Positions 36,645 to 46,122 of a stretch of 64,000 nt of DNA are shown here, piece by piece (the stretch's first letter is position 1; the number at the start of each line of letters is the position of its first letter). A program made the translations under genes and the position numbers. The notes under the pieces were generated by a model. The model was not told where the DNA came from. It saw only the letters and a list, made by a program, of their open reading frames with translations, and did no database searches. This DNA is from G963665085 sp963665085 (GTDB taxonomy: Bacteria; Bacteroidota; Bacteroidia; Bacteroidales; JAAAOM01): NCBI GenBank assembly GCA_963665085.2, contig CAXXXS010000001.1, positions 4,340,001 through 4,404,000 on the forward strand, written 5' to 3'.

Positions 36645-37755
36645 TACCAAGTTCTTCAAGTCGGTTTTTAACCATATTGGTTTCGTCGTATTCTTTGCAT
36701 TCTATTTCCCCTTTAAGAACCATAAGGGCATTGCGTGCCAAAGCATACATTTCGTCTTCCCCGGGAAAGATAACTACCGGGGAAGCGAAACCTATCATTT
36801 TTTTGATGTATTCAACCACACGCGGACTATGAGAGATTCCTCCTGTTAGGATTATAGCATCAACATCTCCTCCCAGAACAGCGATCATTGCACCAATTTC
36901 TTTTCCAATTTGGTAAGACATGGTATTCTCAATTAATTTTGCTTTCTCATCTCCATCACGGGCCATTAACTCAACTTCATATGCACTATTAGTACCCATA
37001 TAAGCAACAAATCCGCCTTTGCCAGTTAACCAGCCCTGGATTTCTTCTTTAGAATATTTTCCACTAAAACAATATTCCACTAAATCACCAGCAGGAACTG
37101 TTCCTGAACGTTCAGGAGACATAGGGCCATTTCCATTTAATGCCTGGTTAACATCAACAACACGGCCTTTCTTATGTGCCCCAACAGATATACCTCCTCC
37201 AAGATGGGCAATAATTAAGTTTAACTCGTCATAATTTCTGTCAATTAATTTTGAATAAGCCCTTGCAGTAGATTTTTGATTTAATGCATGAAAAATAGAA
37301 TGTCTTCTAAATTTTGGATGCCCGGCAATCTTTGCTACATCATCCATCTCGTCAACAACAACAGGGTCTGCTATAAAAGCCCGTGCATTGGGTAACGATG
37401 TCGCAATATCATCTGCAATTAGACCTCCTAAGTTGCTTGCGTGTTCTCCCAGAATTCCATTCCTGAGATCTTCTTTAAGTTTTTCATTAACAGCATATAC
37501 GCCAGATACAATTGGTTTAACCAATCCTCCTCTTCCTATAACTGCTTCTATTTTTTCTGTTTCGATGTTTGAAGATTCTAACTCGTTAAGGATTATCTGT
37601 TTTCTGTATTGGTATTGATCGGATATTTTTTTAAAACTAGTTATTTCATCTATGTGGTGTTGGATGTTTTTTAAAAAAACTGGTTTATTGTTTAAGTATA
37701 TTGCAATTTTTGTTGATGTTGATCCAGGATTTATTGCGAGAATAGTATGTAACAT
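36625..37755 (-). CDS. buk: Butyrate kinase
   Basis: A 376-residue acetokinase-family protein. The N-terminus ILAINPGSTSTKIAIY and segments such as GRGGLVKPI, ADPVVVDE, HLGGGISVGAH and ILTGGISHSP are those of butyrate kinase rather than acetate kinase. It converts butyryl phosphate plus ADP to butyrate plus ATP. It follows ptb by 39 bases, the usual ptb-buk pair. Branched-chain acyl phosphates are also possible substrates. Confidence 0.93.
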   Translation of the reverse strand: MLHTILAINPGSTSTKIAIYLNNKPVFLKNIQHHIDEITSFKKISDQYQYRKQIILNELESSNIETEKIEAVIGRGGLVKPIVSGVYAVNEKLKEDLRNGILGEHASNLGGLIADDIATSLPNARAFIADPVVVDEMDDVAKIAGHPKFRRHSIFHALNQKSTARAYSKLIDRNYDELNLIIAHLGGGISVGAHKKGRVVDVNQALNGNGPMSPERSGTVPAGDLVEYCFSGKYSKEEIQGWLTGKGGFVAYMGTNSAYEVELMARDGDEKAKLIENTMSYQIGKEIGAMIAVLGGDVDAIILTGGISHSPRVVEYIKKMIGFASPVVIFPGEDEMYALARNALMVLKGEIECKEYDETNMVKNRLEELGIMDLRG

Positions 37756-37794
37756 AGTTTAAAATTTATAATTAACCTGTAATTTCTTTTTATT

Positions 37795-38697
37795 TTACTC
37801 AGAAATAATTTTAGCCAAAGCAATAGACATTAATTTACTTTTTTCATCATCGGATCTCGAAGTAAGGACGATAGGAACTTTAGCTCCGACTATTATAGCG
37901 GCTGATTTAGCCCCACCCAGAAAATTTAGTGATTTGTAAAGAATATTTCCGCTATTTATATCAGGGGCTAGCAGTATATCTGCGTTTCCTGCAACCTCTC
38001 CTGAAATTTTTTTGTGTTCTGCAGCTTCCTTAGAAATTGCATTGTCTAAGGCAAGAGGGCCGTCTACGATACAGTTTTTAATTTGTCCTCTTCTATTCAT
38101 CGAAGAGATAATTGCAGCATGTATTGTTGCTCCCATTTTTTCATTTACAGTCTCTACTGGGCCAAGAACAGCAACCTTGGGCACACTTACACCAAGTTTG
38201 TTGAAAATAGAGACACTATTGTTAATCAAATGTACTTTTTCTGATAATGTAGGGGCAATGTTCATTGCAGCATCTGTAACACCAAAGAGTTTATGATAGT
38301 AGGAAGATTCGAAAATTGCCAGATGACTTAATAATCCTGGTTTTTTCAAATCAAATTTATCATTAAGTACCGCCTTTAATAATTCACCTGTACTAACCAA
38401 TCCTTTCATTAATATTGATGCTTTTCTTTCCGCAACTAACTCTACAGATTTTTCTACAGCAAGTTGAGAGTCACAGATGTTTATGATAGCATTGTCATTA
38501 ACCTTGAATTTTATGTCTGAAAGGATTTTTTTTATTTTTTCGCTATCTCCAACTAGAATAGGAGAAATTATATTACTGTTTGTAGCAGATTTTATTGCTT
38601 CTAAAACATTTTTATCTTCAGCAACAGCTATCGAAATTTTAACAGGGATTGTGTTAGATGCCTTTTTTAAAATGTCTTGAAGTGAATTAAAACTCAT
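37795..38697 (-). CDS. ptb: Phosphate butyryltransferase
   Basis: A 300-residue phosphate acyltransferase of the Ptb type (ILMKGLVSTGELLKAVL, VTDAAMNIAP, VAVLGPVETVNEKM, PDINSGNILYKSL). It makes butyryl phosphate from butyryl-CoA for the downstream butyrate kinase. An intrinsic terminator with its T-tract ends only about 14 bases before the start, so expression may need read-through or a promoter inside that region. Confidence 0.93.
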   Translation of the reverse strand: MSFNSLQDILKKASNTIPVKISIAVAEDKNVLEAIKSATNSNIISPILVGDSEKIKKILSDIKFKVNDNAIINICDSQLAVEKSVELVAERKASILMKGLVSTGELLKAVLNDKFDLKKPGLLSHLAIFESSYYHKLFGVTDAAMNIAPTLSEKVHLINNSVSIFNKLGVSVPKVAVLGPVETVNEKMGATIHAAIISSMNRRGQIKNCIVDGPLALDNAISKEAAEHKKISGEVAGNADILLAPDINSGNILYKSLNFLGGAKSAAIIVGAKVPIVLTSRSDDEKSKLMSIALAKIISE

Positions 38698-38710
38698 TTT
38701 AATCGTTTTT

Positions 38711-38743
38711 AAAAATAAAAAAACCTGCTCAATATTGAGCAGG
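38711..38743 (-). terminator. Intrinsic terminator between ackA and ptb
   Basis: The perfect palindrome CCTGCTCAATATTGAGCAGG (38724-38743) is followed on the minus strand by a T-rich tract (complement of 38711-38723). It ends the pta-dehydrogenase-ackA transcript 41 bases after ackA and lies just before ptb. Confidence 0.85.
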
Positions 38744-38784
38744 GAGAAATTATGAATTTATTTTTTAATAAACGATGATGAATC

Positions 38785-39996
38785 TCAATTTTGAATTTCA
38801 GAAATTATTGATTGAGTATCTCTTGCAATAACAAGTTCTTCATCGGTAGGGACTACCATAACTTTAACTTTTGATGAATCTTTGCTAATTACAACTTCTT
38901 TGCTTCGTTTTCCGGCATTTTTTTCTTTGTCGAATTCAACACCCATGTATTCCAATCCTTGACAAACTTCTTCTCTGGTTTCAGGTCCGTTTTCACCGAT
39001 ACCTCCGGCAAAAATTATAATATCAACACCACCTAATACAGCAGCATATGCTCCAATGTATTTTCTTATTCTGTAGTGATACATATCTAAACCTAGGGTA
39101 GCACGGGGATTTTTCTTTTCCCATGATTCTTCTTCAATTTCTCTCATGTCTGATGAAACACCAGTTACTCCAAGCATACCACTTTGTTTGTTGAAAAGAG
39201 AATTCATTGAAGAAATTCCAATCTCTTCTTTATCCATAATAAAAGAAGCAACTCCAATATCTAAATCACCACAACGTGTTCCCATTATTAAACCTTCAAC
39301 AGGAGTAAACCCCATAGAAGTATCAATTGATTTGCCTTCTTTGATAGCACACATAGATGCCCCGTTACCAAGATGGCAAGTAATAATTTTTTGAGTTTTT
39401 ATATCAACACCAAGTGATTTACATGCTTTCTTTGCTATATAACTATGACTTGTTCCATGGAATCCATATCTTCTGATACCATATTTTTTGTAAAGGGAAT
39501 ATGGTATTGCATACATATATGCATGTTTTGGCATTGTTTGATGATATGCAGTATCGAAAGTTGCAACTTGAGGAATACCCGGTACCAATGATGCCATAGC
39601 GAGAATTCCTTTAAGGTTTGCTGGATTATGTAATGGCGCAAGTTCAATACATTTTTCTATTTCTTTTTGCACTTCATCGTTGATGAATTTACTAGAATCG
39701 AATTTTTCACCACCATGGGCTACACGATGTCCGGCAGCATCTATTTCTTGTAAGCTTGAAATACAACCATGTTTTTTACTGGTTAATACACCAAGTACAT
39801 ATTCAATACCATTCTGGTGATCAATGATTTCACCTTCAAATTTAATTTTCTGCCCGTCTTCTTTTACATGCTTAATAAAAGAGCCTTGCATACCAACTTT
39901 TTCAACAACACCTTTGGCTTTTACAGTCTCTGAAGACATGTCGAAAAACTGGTACTTTATAGAAGAACTACCGCAGTTTAATACCAATATATTCAT
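38785..39996 (-). CDS. ackA: Acetate kinase
   Basis: A 403-residue acetate kinase with the start ILVLNCGSSSIKYQ and the conserved segments HRVAHGG, FDTAYHQTMP, YGFHGTSH, HLGNGAS, MGFTPVEG and FAGGIGEN. It makes ATP and acetate from acetyl phosphate. It begins four bases after the dehydrogenase gene and belongs to the same transcript as pta. A strong terminator follows. Confidence 0.97.
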   Translation of the reverse strand: MNILVLNCGSSSIKYQFFDMSSETVKAKGVVEKVGMQGSFIKHVKEDGQKIKFEGEIIDHQNGIEYVLGVLTSKKHGCISSLQEIDAAGHRVAHGGEKFDSSKFINDEVQKEIEKCIELAPLHNPANLKGILAMASLVPGIPQVATFDTAYHQTMPKHAYMYAIPYSLYKKYGIRRYGFHGTSHSYIAKKACKSLGVDIKTQKIITCHLGNGASMCAIKEGKSIDTSMGFTPVEGLIMGTRCGDLDIGVASFIMDKEEIGISSMNSLFNKQSGMLGVTGVSSDMREIEEESWEKKNPRATLGLDMYHYRIRKYIGAYAAVLGGVDIIIFAGGIGENGPETREEVCQGLEYMGVEFDKEKNAGKRSKEVVISKDSSKVKVMVVPTDEELVIARDTQSIISEIQN

Positions 39997-39999
39997 TTC

Positions 40000-40965
40000 T
40001 TATAGATAATTTTTAGTTGTTATTTTTTTTCCGTCTTCATCATATTCATAAAAGCCTTTATTTGTAATTCGGCCAAGTTGATGGGCCCTTACAAGCCTTT
40101 TAAGAATTGGAGAGGCTTTAAATTTGATGTCACCAAACTCGCTATAAAGATTGTCCATCCAACGTAGGACTTTGTCAAGGCCAATTTTATCTGCTTGTTC
40201 GAATGGACCTAAAGAAAGACCAAGACCTGTTTTCATTGTACAGTCAATATCTTCCATATTAGCAACACCTTCCATAAGAACTTCGCATGCTTCGTTCATC
40301 ATAGCACAAAAAATTCTAACGCTGATTAATCCGGGTGATTCTTCAACAGGAATCATTTGTTTTTTAATCATGCGGGCAAAGGTTCTTACTCGGCCATATG
40401 TCTCTCCAGATGTATAAAGACCTTTAACAACTTCAATAATTTGGGCACCAGGTGCATTTGTTAAGAAATGAAGACTTACGCACCTATGCTTATATTCTAG
40501 TTCAGAAGAAAGTTCTGTAATAACAATGGTTGTAGAGTTTGTTGCAATAATACAATCTTTATCAACATGTTTTTCAATGTTTCTGAAAATTTCTTTTCTG
40601 CATTCTATTCTTTTTTCACGTGATTGTGAGCGAATAGATTCGATTACTAAATCGCAACCAGAAAGATTTTTGTAATCTGTGTAGCCGCTAATTCTTGATA
40701 AGATTGCTCTTTTTTCCCCGGGAGTCATTCCCCAGTGATCAATCATGTTATCAAGTTCGGCGCCGATACCAGAAATTGCTTGTTCGATTTTTTCTTCAGA
40801 TAGTTCTATGAAAGCTATCTCTATACCCTGACTACTAATCATTCGGGCAATATTTTGCCCTACCGATCCACAGCCAATAATTCCTACTTTTGAAAAAAGC
40901 ATTTTGGGTTTTTCTGTCGTGCTTAACCCATAATCTGCTAATGATTCAACAATTGGTTCTGCCAT
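40000..40965 (-). CDS. 3-hydroxyacyl-CoA dehydrogenase (3-hydroxybutyryl-CoA type)
   Basis: A 321-residue NAD-dependent enzyme. Rossmann motif VGIIGCGSVGQNIA (about residue 27), catalytic His in SLHFLTNAPGAQIIEVV, and a C-terminal 3HCDH domain (GLGLSLGPFEQADKIGLD). An N-terminal extension of about 24 residues precedes the Rossmann fold. It interconverts 3-hydroxybutyryl-CoA and acetoacetyl-CoA. It sits between pta and ackA with gaps of 19 and 3 bases, linking acetate and butyrate metabolism in one operon. Confidence 0.9.
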   Translation of the reverse strand: MAEPIVESLADYGLSTTEKPKMLFSKVGIIGCGSVGQNIARMISSQGIEIAFIELSEEKIEQAISGIGAELDNMIDHWGMTPGEKRAILSRISGYTDYKNLSGCDLVIESIRSQSREKRIECRKEIFRNIEKHVDKDCIIATNSTTIVITELSSELEYKHRCVSLHFLTNAPGAQIIEVVKGLYTSGETYGRVRTFARMIKKQMIPVEESPGLISVRIFCAMMNEACEVLMEGVANMEDIDCTMKTGLGLSLGPFEQADKIGLDKVLRWMDNLYSEFGDIKFKASPILKRLVRAHQLGRITNKGFYEYDEDGKKITTKNYL

Positions 40966-40984
40966 TTTTATTTATTGTTAATTA

Positions 40985-41992
40985 TTATTCTGCTGCTTGG
41001 TTTGCTGTTATAGCTACTAGATTAACGATATCAGAAACTGAACACCCCCTGGATAAATCATTAATTGGAGCAGCCATTCCCTGTAATACAGGGCCAACAG
41101 CTTCTGCGTGTGCCATTCTTTGAACAAGTTTATATGCAATATTTCCTGTTTCTAAAGTAGGGAAGATTAACACATTAGCTTTTCCTGCAATTTCACTTCC
41201 TGGAGCTTTTGATTTTCCAACACTTTCAATAATTGCAGCATCTGCTTGTAATTCTCCGTCGATTTTAAGATCCGGTGCCATTTCTTTTGCTATTCTTGTT
41301 GCTTCAGCAACTTTGTCAACCATTTCGTGCTTTGCACTACCTTTTGTTGAGAAACTTAGCATTGCAATTCTAGGTTCAAATCCGGCAATAGCCCTTGTTG
41401 TTGAAGCTGTAGATACAGCTATTTCAGCAAGTTCACTTGCAGTTGGATTTGGATGCACTGCACAATCAGCAAAAACCATAAGTCCGTCTTCTCCAAATTC
41501 TTTGTCTTTTAAGAACATTAGAAAAGCCCCGGATACTACGCTAATTCCTGGTTTTGTTTTAACAAATTGAAATGCTGGCCTTAATACATCACCAGTAGCA
41601 TTTTGCGCTCCGGCAACTTCACCATCTGCATCTCCATTTTTTATCATTATAGTTGATAAATAAAGAGGATCTTTCATGAGCTCGTATGCTTGTTCTTTCG
41701 TTAAACCTTTCTTTTTTCTAAGTTCAACCATTAATTCAGCATAAATTTCTTTTTTCTCGAAATTTTCAGGATCTACGATTTCAGCTTTATCAATATTAGA
41801 TAAGCTAAGTTTTTTAGCTTCAGCTAAAATATCCGGAGGATTTCCTATTAAAACAATTTTTGCAATACCTTCATTTATAATGATGTCGGCAGCTTTTAAT
41901 GTGCGTTCTTCCATACTCTCTGGAAGAACAATTCTTTTCTGGCTCTTCTTCGCTTTTTCTTTTATTTGATTTAATAAATCCATATATATCAA
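40985..41992 (-). CDS. pta: Phosphate acetyltransferase
   Basis: A 335-residue short-form phosphotransacetylase (RIVLPESMEERTLKAA, DGEVAGAQNATGDVLRPA, DGELQADAAI, NVLIFPTLETGNIAYKLVQR). It converts acetyl-CoA to acetyl phosphate for AckA. It is the first gene of the pta-dehydrogenase-ackA unit, whose promoter should lie in the long gap upstream that holds two palindromes. Confidence 0.96.
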   Translation of the reverse strand: MIYMDLLNQIKEKAKKSQKRIVLPESMEERTLKAADIIINEGIAKIVLIGNPPDILAEAKKLSLSNIDKAEIVDPENFEKKEIYAELMVELRKKKGLTKEQAYELMKDPLYLSTIMIKNGDADGEVAGAQNATGDVLRPAFQFVKTKPGISVVSGAFLMFLKDKEFGEDGLMVFADCAVHPNPTASELAEIAVSTASTTRAIAGFEPRIAMLSFSTKGSAKHEMVDKVAEATRIAKEMAPDLKIDGELQADAAIIESVGKSKAPGSEIAGKANVLIFPTLETGNIAYKLVQRMAHAEAVGPVLQGMAAPINDLSRGCSVSDIVNLVAITANQAAE

Positions 41993-42283
41993 TTAGTTGT
42001 ATTTGTTAAGAAAATATTACAATAAAAATAATGAAAAATTGTTTTGTGTCGAGTATGATATCGCATAATAATTCAATTCAATCTAACCCCAGAGATAGTT
42101 GATAGATTGAGGCTTGTGTTTGTGAATAAAAAAACAAAGATAGGTTGTTTTATATGATAACCATGCCAAAAAACACCTTAGACAAAATCTAAATTATCTC
42201 CTAATTCTAAAATGTATTAAAATAATATTTGTTTTTAGTATAACAATGAATGAAAATTTATTTTTATTACGGCTTATAAACAA

Positions 42284-42311
42284 ACAACAACTTGTAATTA
42301 CAAGTTGTTGT
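42284..42311. promoter_or_regulatory. 28-bp perfect palindrome, probable operator 1
   Basis: Centred between 42297 and 42298 with core AACTTGTAATTACAAGTT, extended by perfect pairing to 28 bases. A second copy of the 18-base core lies 121 bases to the right. Probably a binding site for a dimeric repressor or activator of the divergent fermentation/dehydrogenase genes. Confidence 0.6.
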
Positions 42312-42409
42312 GCAAATATAGAAAGATTATAATAATTAAAGTAGTTTTCTTTTTGTTTTATTGATTAAATAGCTTAATAATAAGTAATTTTTTTGTGTTA
42401 ATTTATTGT

Positions 42410-42427
42410 AACTTGTTATTACAAGTT
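42410..42427. promoter_or_regulatory. Near-identical palindrome, probable operator 2
   Basis: AACTTGTTATTACAAGTT differs from the core of the 42284-42311 palindrome by one central base. Same arm sequence and same spacing, so both are probably bound by one protein. It lies 138 bases before the dehydrogenase start. Confidence 0.6.
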
Positions 42428-42564
42428 TTCTCCTTTTTTATGTTGTTGATAGATAAATCTTCAAGCCTGAATAACAGTAAAAAAACAAACAAAAATCTTT
42501 TTTTGAAAGATACATTCAATTAATATTTACTTCATTTTCTATATTTATACCATAAATAGAAATT

Positions 42565-45507
42565 ATGACATTAATTAATAATATTGATAGCCTAGCTGGT
42601 AACTTCCAAGGGGATATTTTTACGGATACATTAAGTTTAACTTTATATTCAACAGATGCATCTGCTTATAAAGAAAAGCCTTTAGCCGTAACACGGCCGA
42701 AGACAATTGAAGATATAAAATTGTTAATACAATTTGCAAAGGATAATAATACTTTTCTTATTCCCCGGACAGCAGGGACATCTCTAGCTGGACAGGTTGT
42801 AGGTTCTGGAATTGTTGTAGATGTATCAAAATATTTTACAGATATTTTAGACGTAAATACTGATGAAAAATGGGTTAGGGTTCAACCAGGGGTTGTGAGA
42901 GACGAACTTAATAAGCACCTGGCCTTCGATAATTTATTTTTTGCCCCAGAGACTTCTACTTCAAATAGATGTATGATTGGTGGAATGATTGGAAACAATG
43001 CCTGTGGTTCGCATTCTTTAATTTATGGAAGTACAAGAGATCATTTGTTAGAAGTGAAAGCATTGCTAAGTGATGGGAGTGAAGCTCATTTTAAAGATTT
43101 AACCATCGAAGAATTTAAGCAAAAATGCTCTCAAGATAATCTAGAAGGAGAAATTTATAGGAATATTGAAAAAATCCTTTCAGATAAAGAGATACAGAAG
43201 GAAATAGAAAAACAATATCCTGATAAATCAATTAGAAGGAGAAATACCGGTTATGCGCTGGATATTTTATTAAAAATGTTGCCTTTTTCAGAAGGAGATA
43301 TCTTGTTTAACTTTTCAAAATTGATAGCTGGTTCGGAAGGAACGCTACTATTTATTACCGAAGCTAAATTAAATCTGGAACAATTACCTCCTAAGAATAG
43401 TGGCTTAGTATGTGTCCATTTTAATACGCTAGAGGAAGCATTTCATGCAAATCTCATCGCCCTAAAATATCATCCGGGAGCAGTAGAATTAATAGACAAA
43501 ATAATTCTTGATTGTACAAAATCGAATATAGAACAAGCAAAAAATCGATTTTTTTTGGAAGGAGATCCTGCCGCAATTATTTGTGTTGAGTTTGAAAGAG
43601 AAACCAGGGAAGAGATTGATGCTATTCGGGATAAAATGGTTGCAGAAATGAAACAGGCTGGTTTAGGTTATTCTTATCCGATTTTGTATGGAAATGACAT
43701 TAACAAGGTCTGGAACCTGAGGAAAGCAGGATTAGGATTACTTTCAAATATCCCAGGAGATGCAAAACCTGTTCCTGTAATTGAAGATACAGCTGTTAAG
43801 CCTGAAGTTTTACCCGATTATATAAAAGATTTTCAGGCTATTTTAAAAACTTATAATCTTAGATGTGTCTATTATGCGCATATTGCAACAGGTGAACTTC
43901 ATCTTAGGCCTGTATTAAACCTTAAGGAACCAAAAGATGTTGAACTGTTTCATACAGTAGCCTTGGAAGTTTCCAAATTGGTTAAGAAGTATAATGGCTC
44001 ACTAAGTGGAGAACATGGAGATGGACGACTTCGTGGAGAATTTATTCCATTGATGCTTGGCGATAAAATATATCAAATACTTAAGGATGTAAAGAATACC
44101 TGGGATCCTAATGGGATATTTAACAAAGGGAAAATTGTTGACACGCCTAAAATGAATACATCTCTTCGATATGAACAGGGTAAAGAAGAAAAGAAGATAG
44201 AAACAATTTTTAGATTTGATGAAGCAGAAGGATATTTACGTCTTGCAGAAAAATGTAATGGATCAGGAGATTGTAGAAAATCCCATGTGATCGGTGGTAC
44301 AATGTGCCCAAGTTATCAGGCTACAAAAGATGAGAATGCAACAACCCGGGCCAGGGCAAATACATTACGTGAATATATAACCAAAGCTGAAAAAGACTCA
44401 GTTTTTAATCAGAAAGAAATTTATGAAATGCTGGATTTGTGTTTGTCTTGTAAAGGATGTAAATCTGAATGCCCCTCAAATGTGGATATGGCAAAACTAA
44501 AGGCAGAATTTCTTCAACATTATTACGATTCAAACAGGGTTCCTTTACGCTCATGGTTAATAGCAAATATCGCAAAACTCAATGCATTGGCTATGCCTTT
44601 TTCCCAGTTGTATAATGCAGTTGTTAGTAGTAAAGTTTTATCGAATTTAATGAGTGAAGCAATTGGTTTTGCTAAAGAAAGAAATTTGCCTAAACTACAT
44701 AAACACACATTAAAAAAATGGATAAGAAAGAATTTGAAAAGACTAAACAAATCATTGCCGGAAGATGCTAGCGCTGTCTATGTGTTTGTAGATGAATTTA
44801 CAAATTATAATGATGTAGGAATTGGGATTAAAGCAATAGAGATTTTAAATAAATTAGGATATCGTGTATTATTTGTGAATCATGAGCAAAGTGGACGAAC
44901 ATACATTTCTAAAGGATTAATAAGAAAAGCAAAACAGATAGCTAATAATAACGTATCTCTGTTTAAAGATCTGATTAAAGAGGAAACACCATTATTGGGA
45001 ATAGAGCCTTCAGCAATTTTAACATTCCGTGATGAATATCCGGATCTTGTAGACATAGAATTAAAATCAGCATCAGATGAATTAGCTAAAAACGTTTTAC
45101 TTTTTGAAGAATTTATTTGTAATGAAAATAAAAAGAAACCAATAAATCAATCTCTTTTTACACAAGAAAAGAAAGAAATAAAATTACATGGACATTGTCA
45201 ACAAAAATCAGTTGCATCTACAAAAGATACAATTTCATTGTTGTCCATCCCAAAAAACTATTCAGTAAAAGAAATTCCTTCTGGATGTTGTGGAATGGCT
45301 GGATCTTTTGGATATGAAAAAGAACATTATAATTTATCTATGAAAGTAGGTGAGTTAGTACTATTTCCTGAAATTAGAAAAACAGAAGAATCAGTTTTAA
45401 TAAGTGCTCCTGGAACAAGTTGTAGACACCAAATAAAAGATGGAACAGATAAAGATGCTTTACATCCAATTGAAATTTTCTACAATGCATTTTTATCAGT
45501 TAAATAA
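42565..45507 (+). CDS. FAD-linked oxidase/FeS fusion (D-2-hydroxyacid dehydrogenase)
   Basis: A 980-residue three-part enzyme. The FAD-binding PCMH domain (about 35-265, with PRTAGTSLAGQVVG and GNNACGSHSL) is followed by a FAD-oxidase C-terminal domain (about 270-530, SGEHGDGRLRGEF). A ferredoxin-like region (about 565-665) carries CNGSGDCRKS, GTMCPSY and CLSCKGCKSECP. A C-terminal Cys-rich domain has SGCCGMAGSFG. This is the layout of D-lactate or D-2-hydroxyglutarate dehydrogenases of the YdiJ type. It probably passes electrons from a hydroxyacid to quinone or flavoprotein. It is a single gene under the two-palindrome region. Confidence 0.9.
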   Translation: MTLINNIDSLAGNFQGDIFTDTLSLTLYSTDASAYKEKPLAVTRPKTIEDIKLLIQFAKDNNTFLIPRTAGTSLAGQVVGSGIVVDVSKYFTDILDVNTDEKWVRVQPGVVRDELNKHLAFDNLFFAPETSTSNRCMIGGMIGNNACGSHSLIYGSTRDHLLEVKALLSDGSEAHFKDLTIEEFKQKCSQDNLEGEIYRNIEKILSDKEIQKEIEKQYPDKSIRRRNTGYALDILLKMLPFSEGDILFNFSKLIAGSEGTLLFITEAKLNLEQLPPKNSGLVCVHFNTLEEAFHANLIALKYHPGAVELIDKIILDCTKSNIEQAKNRFFLEGDPAAIICVEFERETREEIDAIRDKMVAEMKQAGLGYSYPILYGNDINKVWNLRKAGLGLLSNIPGDAKPVPVIEDTAVKPEVLPDYIKDFQAILKTYNLRCVYYAHIATGELHLRPVLNLKEPKDVELFHTVALEVSKLVKKYNGSLSGEHGDGRLRGEFIPLMLGDKIYQILKDVKNTWDPNGIFNKGKIVDTPKMNTSLRYEQGKEEKKIETIFRFDEAEGYLRLAEKCNGSGDCRKSHVIGGTMCPSYQATKDENATTRARANTLREYITKAEKDSVFNQKEIYEMLDLCLSCKGCKSECPSNVDMAKLKAEFLQHYYDSNRVPLRSWLIANIAKLNALAMPFSQLYNAVVSSKVLSNLMSEAIGFAKERNLPKLHKHTLKKWIRKNLKRLNKSLPEDASAVYVFVDEFTNYNDVGIGIKAIEILNKLGYRVLFVNHEQSGRTYISKGLIRKAKQIANNNVSLFKDLIKEETPLLGIEPSAILTFRDEYPDLVDIELKSASDELAKNVLLFEEFICNENKKKPINQSLFTQEKKEIKLHGHCQQKSVASTKDTISLLSIPKNYSVKEIPSGCCGMAGSFGYEKEHYNLSMKVGELVLFPEIRKTEESVLISAPGTSCRHQIKDGTDKDALHPIEIFYNAFLSVK

Positions 45508-46020
45508 TAGATTTTTATTTCATTAAATTTCGTCTCGTATTATACTCATATTAAATTGGTAATAAAGATAATCGCATATTTTTTATGTGATTATTTTTAT
45601 ATATTCCCACAACAACTAAACCAAGAATATAAATACCATAAAGAAAACGTCTTAATTATGTTAAATAGAATTAAATGTAAAAGATAAAAATACATTTAAG
45701 AAGATAGGATATGAGATTTCATTTCCGTATATAGCCTAAAAAATAAGAGTACCCTATTACCCCCTAAATTTCTAATAAAAGTAGAGATAAAAATCTTTTT
45801 TTACATTCGTAAAACAAAGAAATAATCTATTTTTTTTAACCATACTTATTGAATATTATTAATTGAAAACCAGTATATTGAGTGTAATTATATCTTCCGG
45901 ATATTTAATGTTTTAATATAACAAGCAGGATATTTATCAAAATAAGAGCTTAAAATATTGTATATCAGTATTTTTTAATTCTTTATATAAACAATAAATA
46001 TAACATATATCCAAGGGAAT
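45508..46020. other. AT-rich intergenic region, no gene seen
   Basis: 513 bases without a credible reading frame, RNA structure or terminator. Its right end leads into a set of short repeats upstream of the Xre regulator. Confidence 0.5.
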
Positions 46021-46022
46021 AT

Positions 46023-46106
46023 GTAAACACTCCTTAAGAATAAGCTACAAAAGTAAACATGTATTAATTACAAAAGTAAACATTAATTTGTTTATGTTTG
46101 TAAACA
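46023..46106. repeat. Four GTAAAC direct repeats in a promoter region
   Basis: GTAAAC occurs at 46023, 46053, 46076 and 46100. The 14-base unit ACAAAAGTAAACAT is repeated exactly at 46047-46060 and 46070-46083. The last copy forms a partial inverted repeat (TGTTTATGTTTGTAAACA) and overlaps a TATGTTTG promoter-like box at 46093-46100. It lies 17 bases before the Xre regulator gene, so it may be its own operator. Confidence 0.5.
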
Positions 46107-46122
46107 ATTATTTAAAGCAGCA

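Larger units (their letters stand above)
41993..42564. other. Long divergent regulatory gap, no gene
   Basis: 572 bases of very AT-rich DNA between pta (minus) and the FAD/FeS dehydrogenase (plus). It contains the two related palindromes listed separately and a TATCTTTG box on the minus strand (42142-42135) whose nearest TTTG is 24 bases upstream, longer than the usual 19-21. Confidence 0.6.

Noticed and set aside
42135..42170. Promoter for pta (TATCTTTG with TTTG upstream)
   Set aside because: The spacing is 24 bases, outside the 19-21 of the Bacteroidota consensus.
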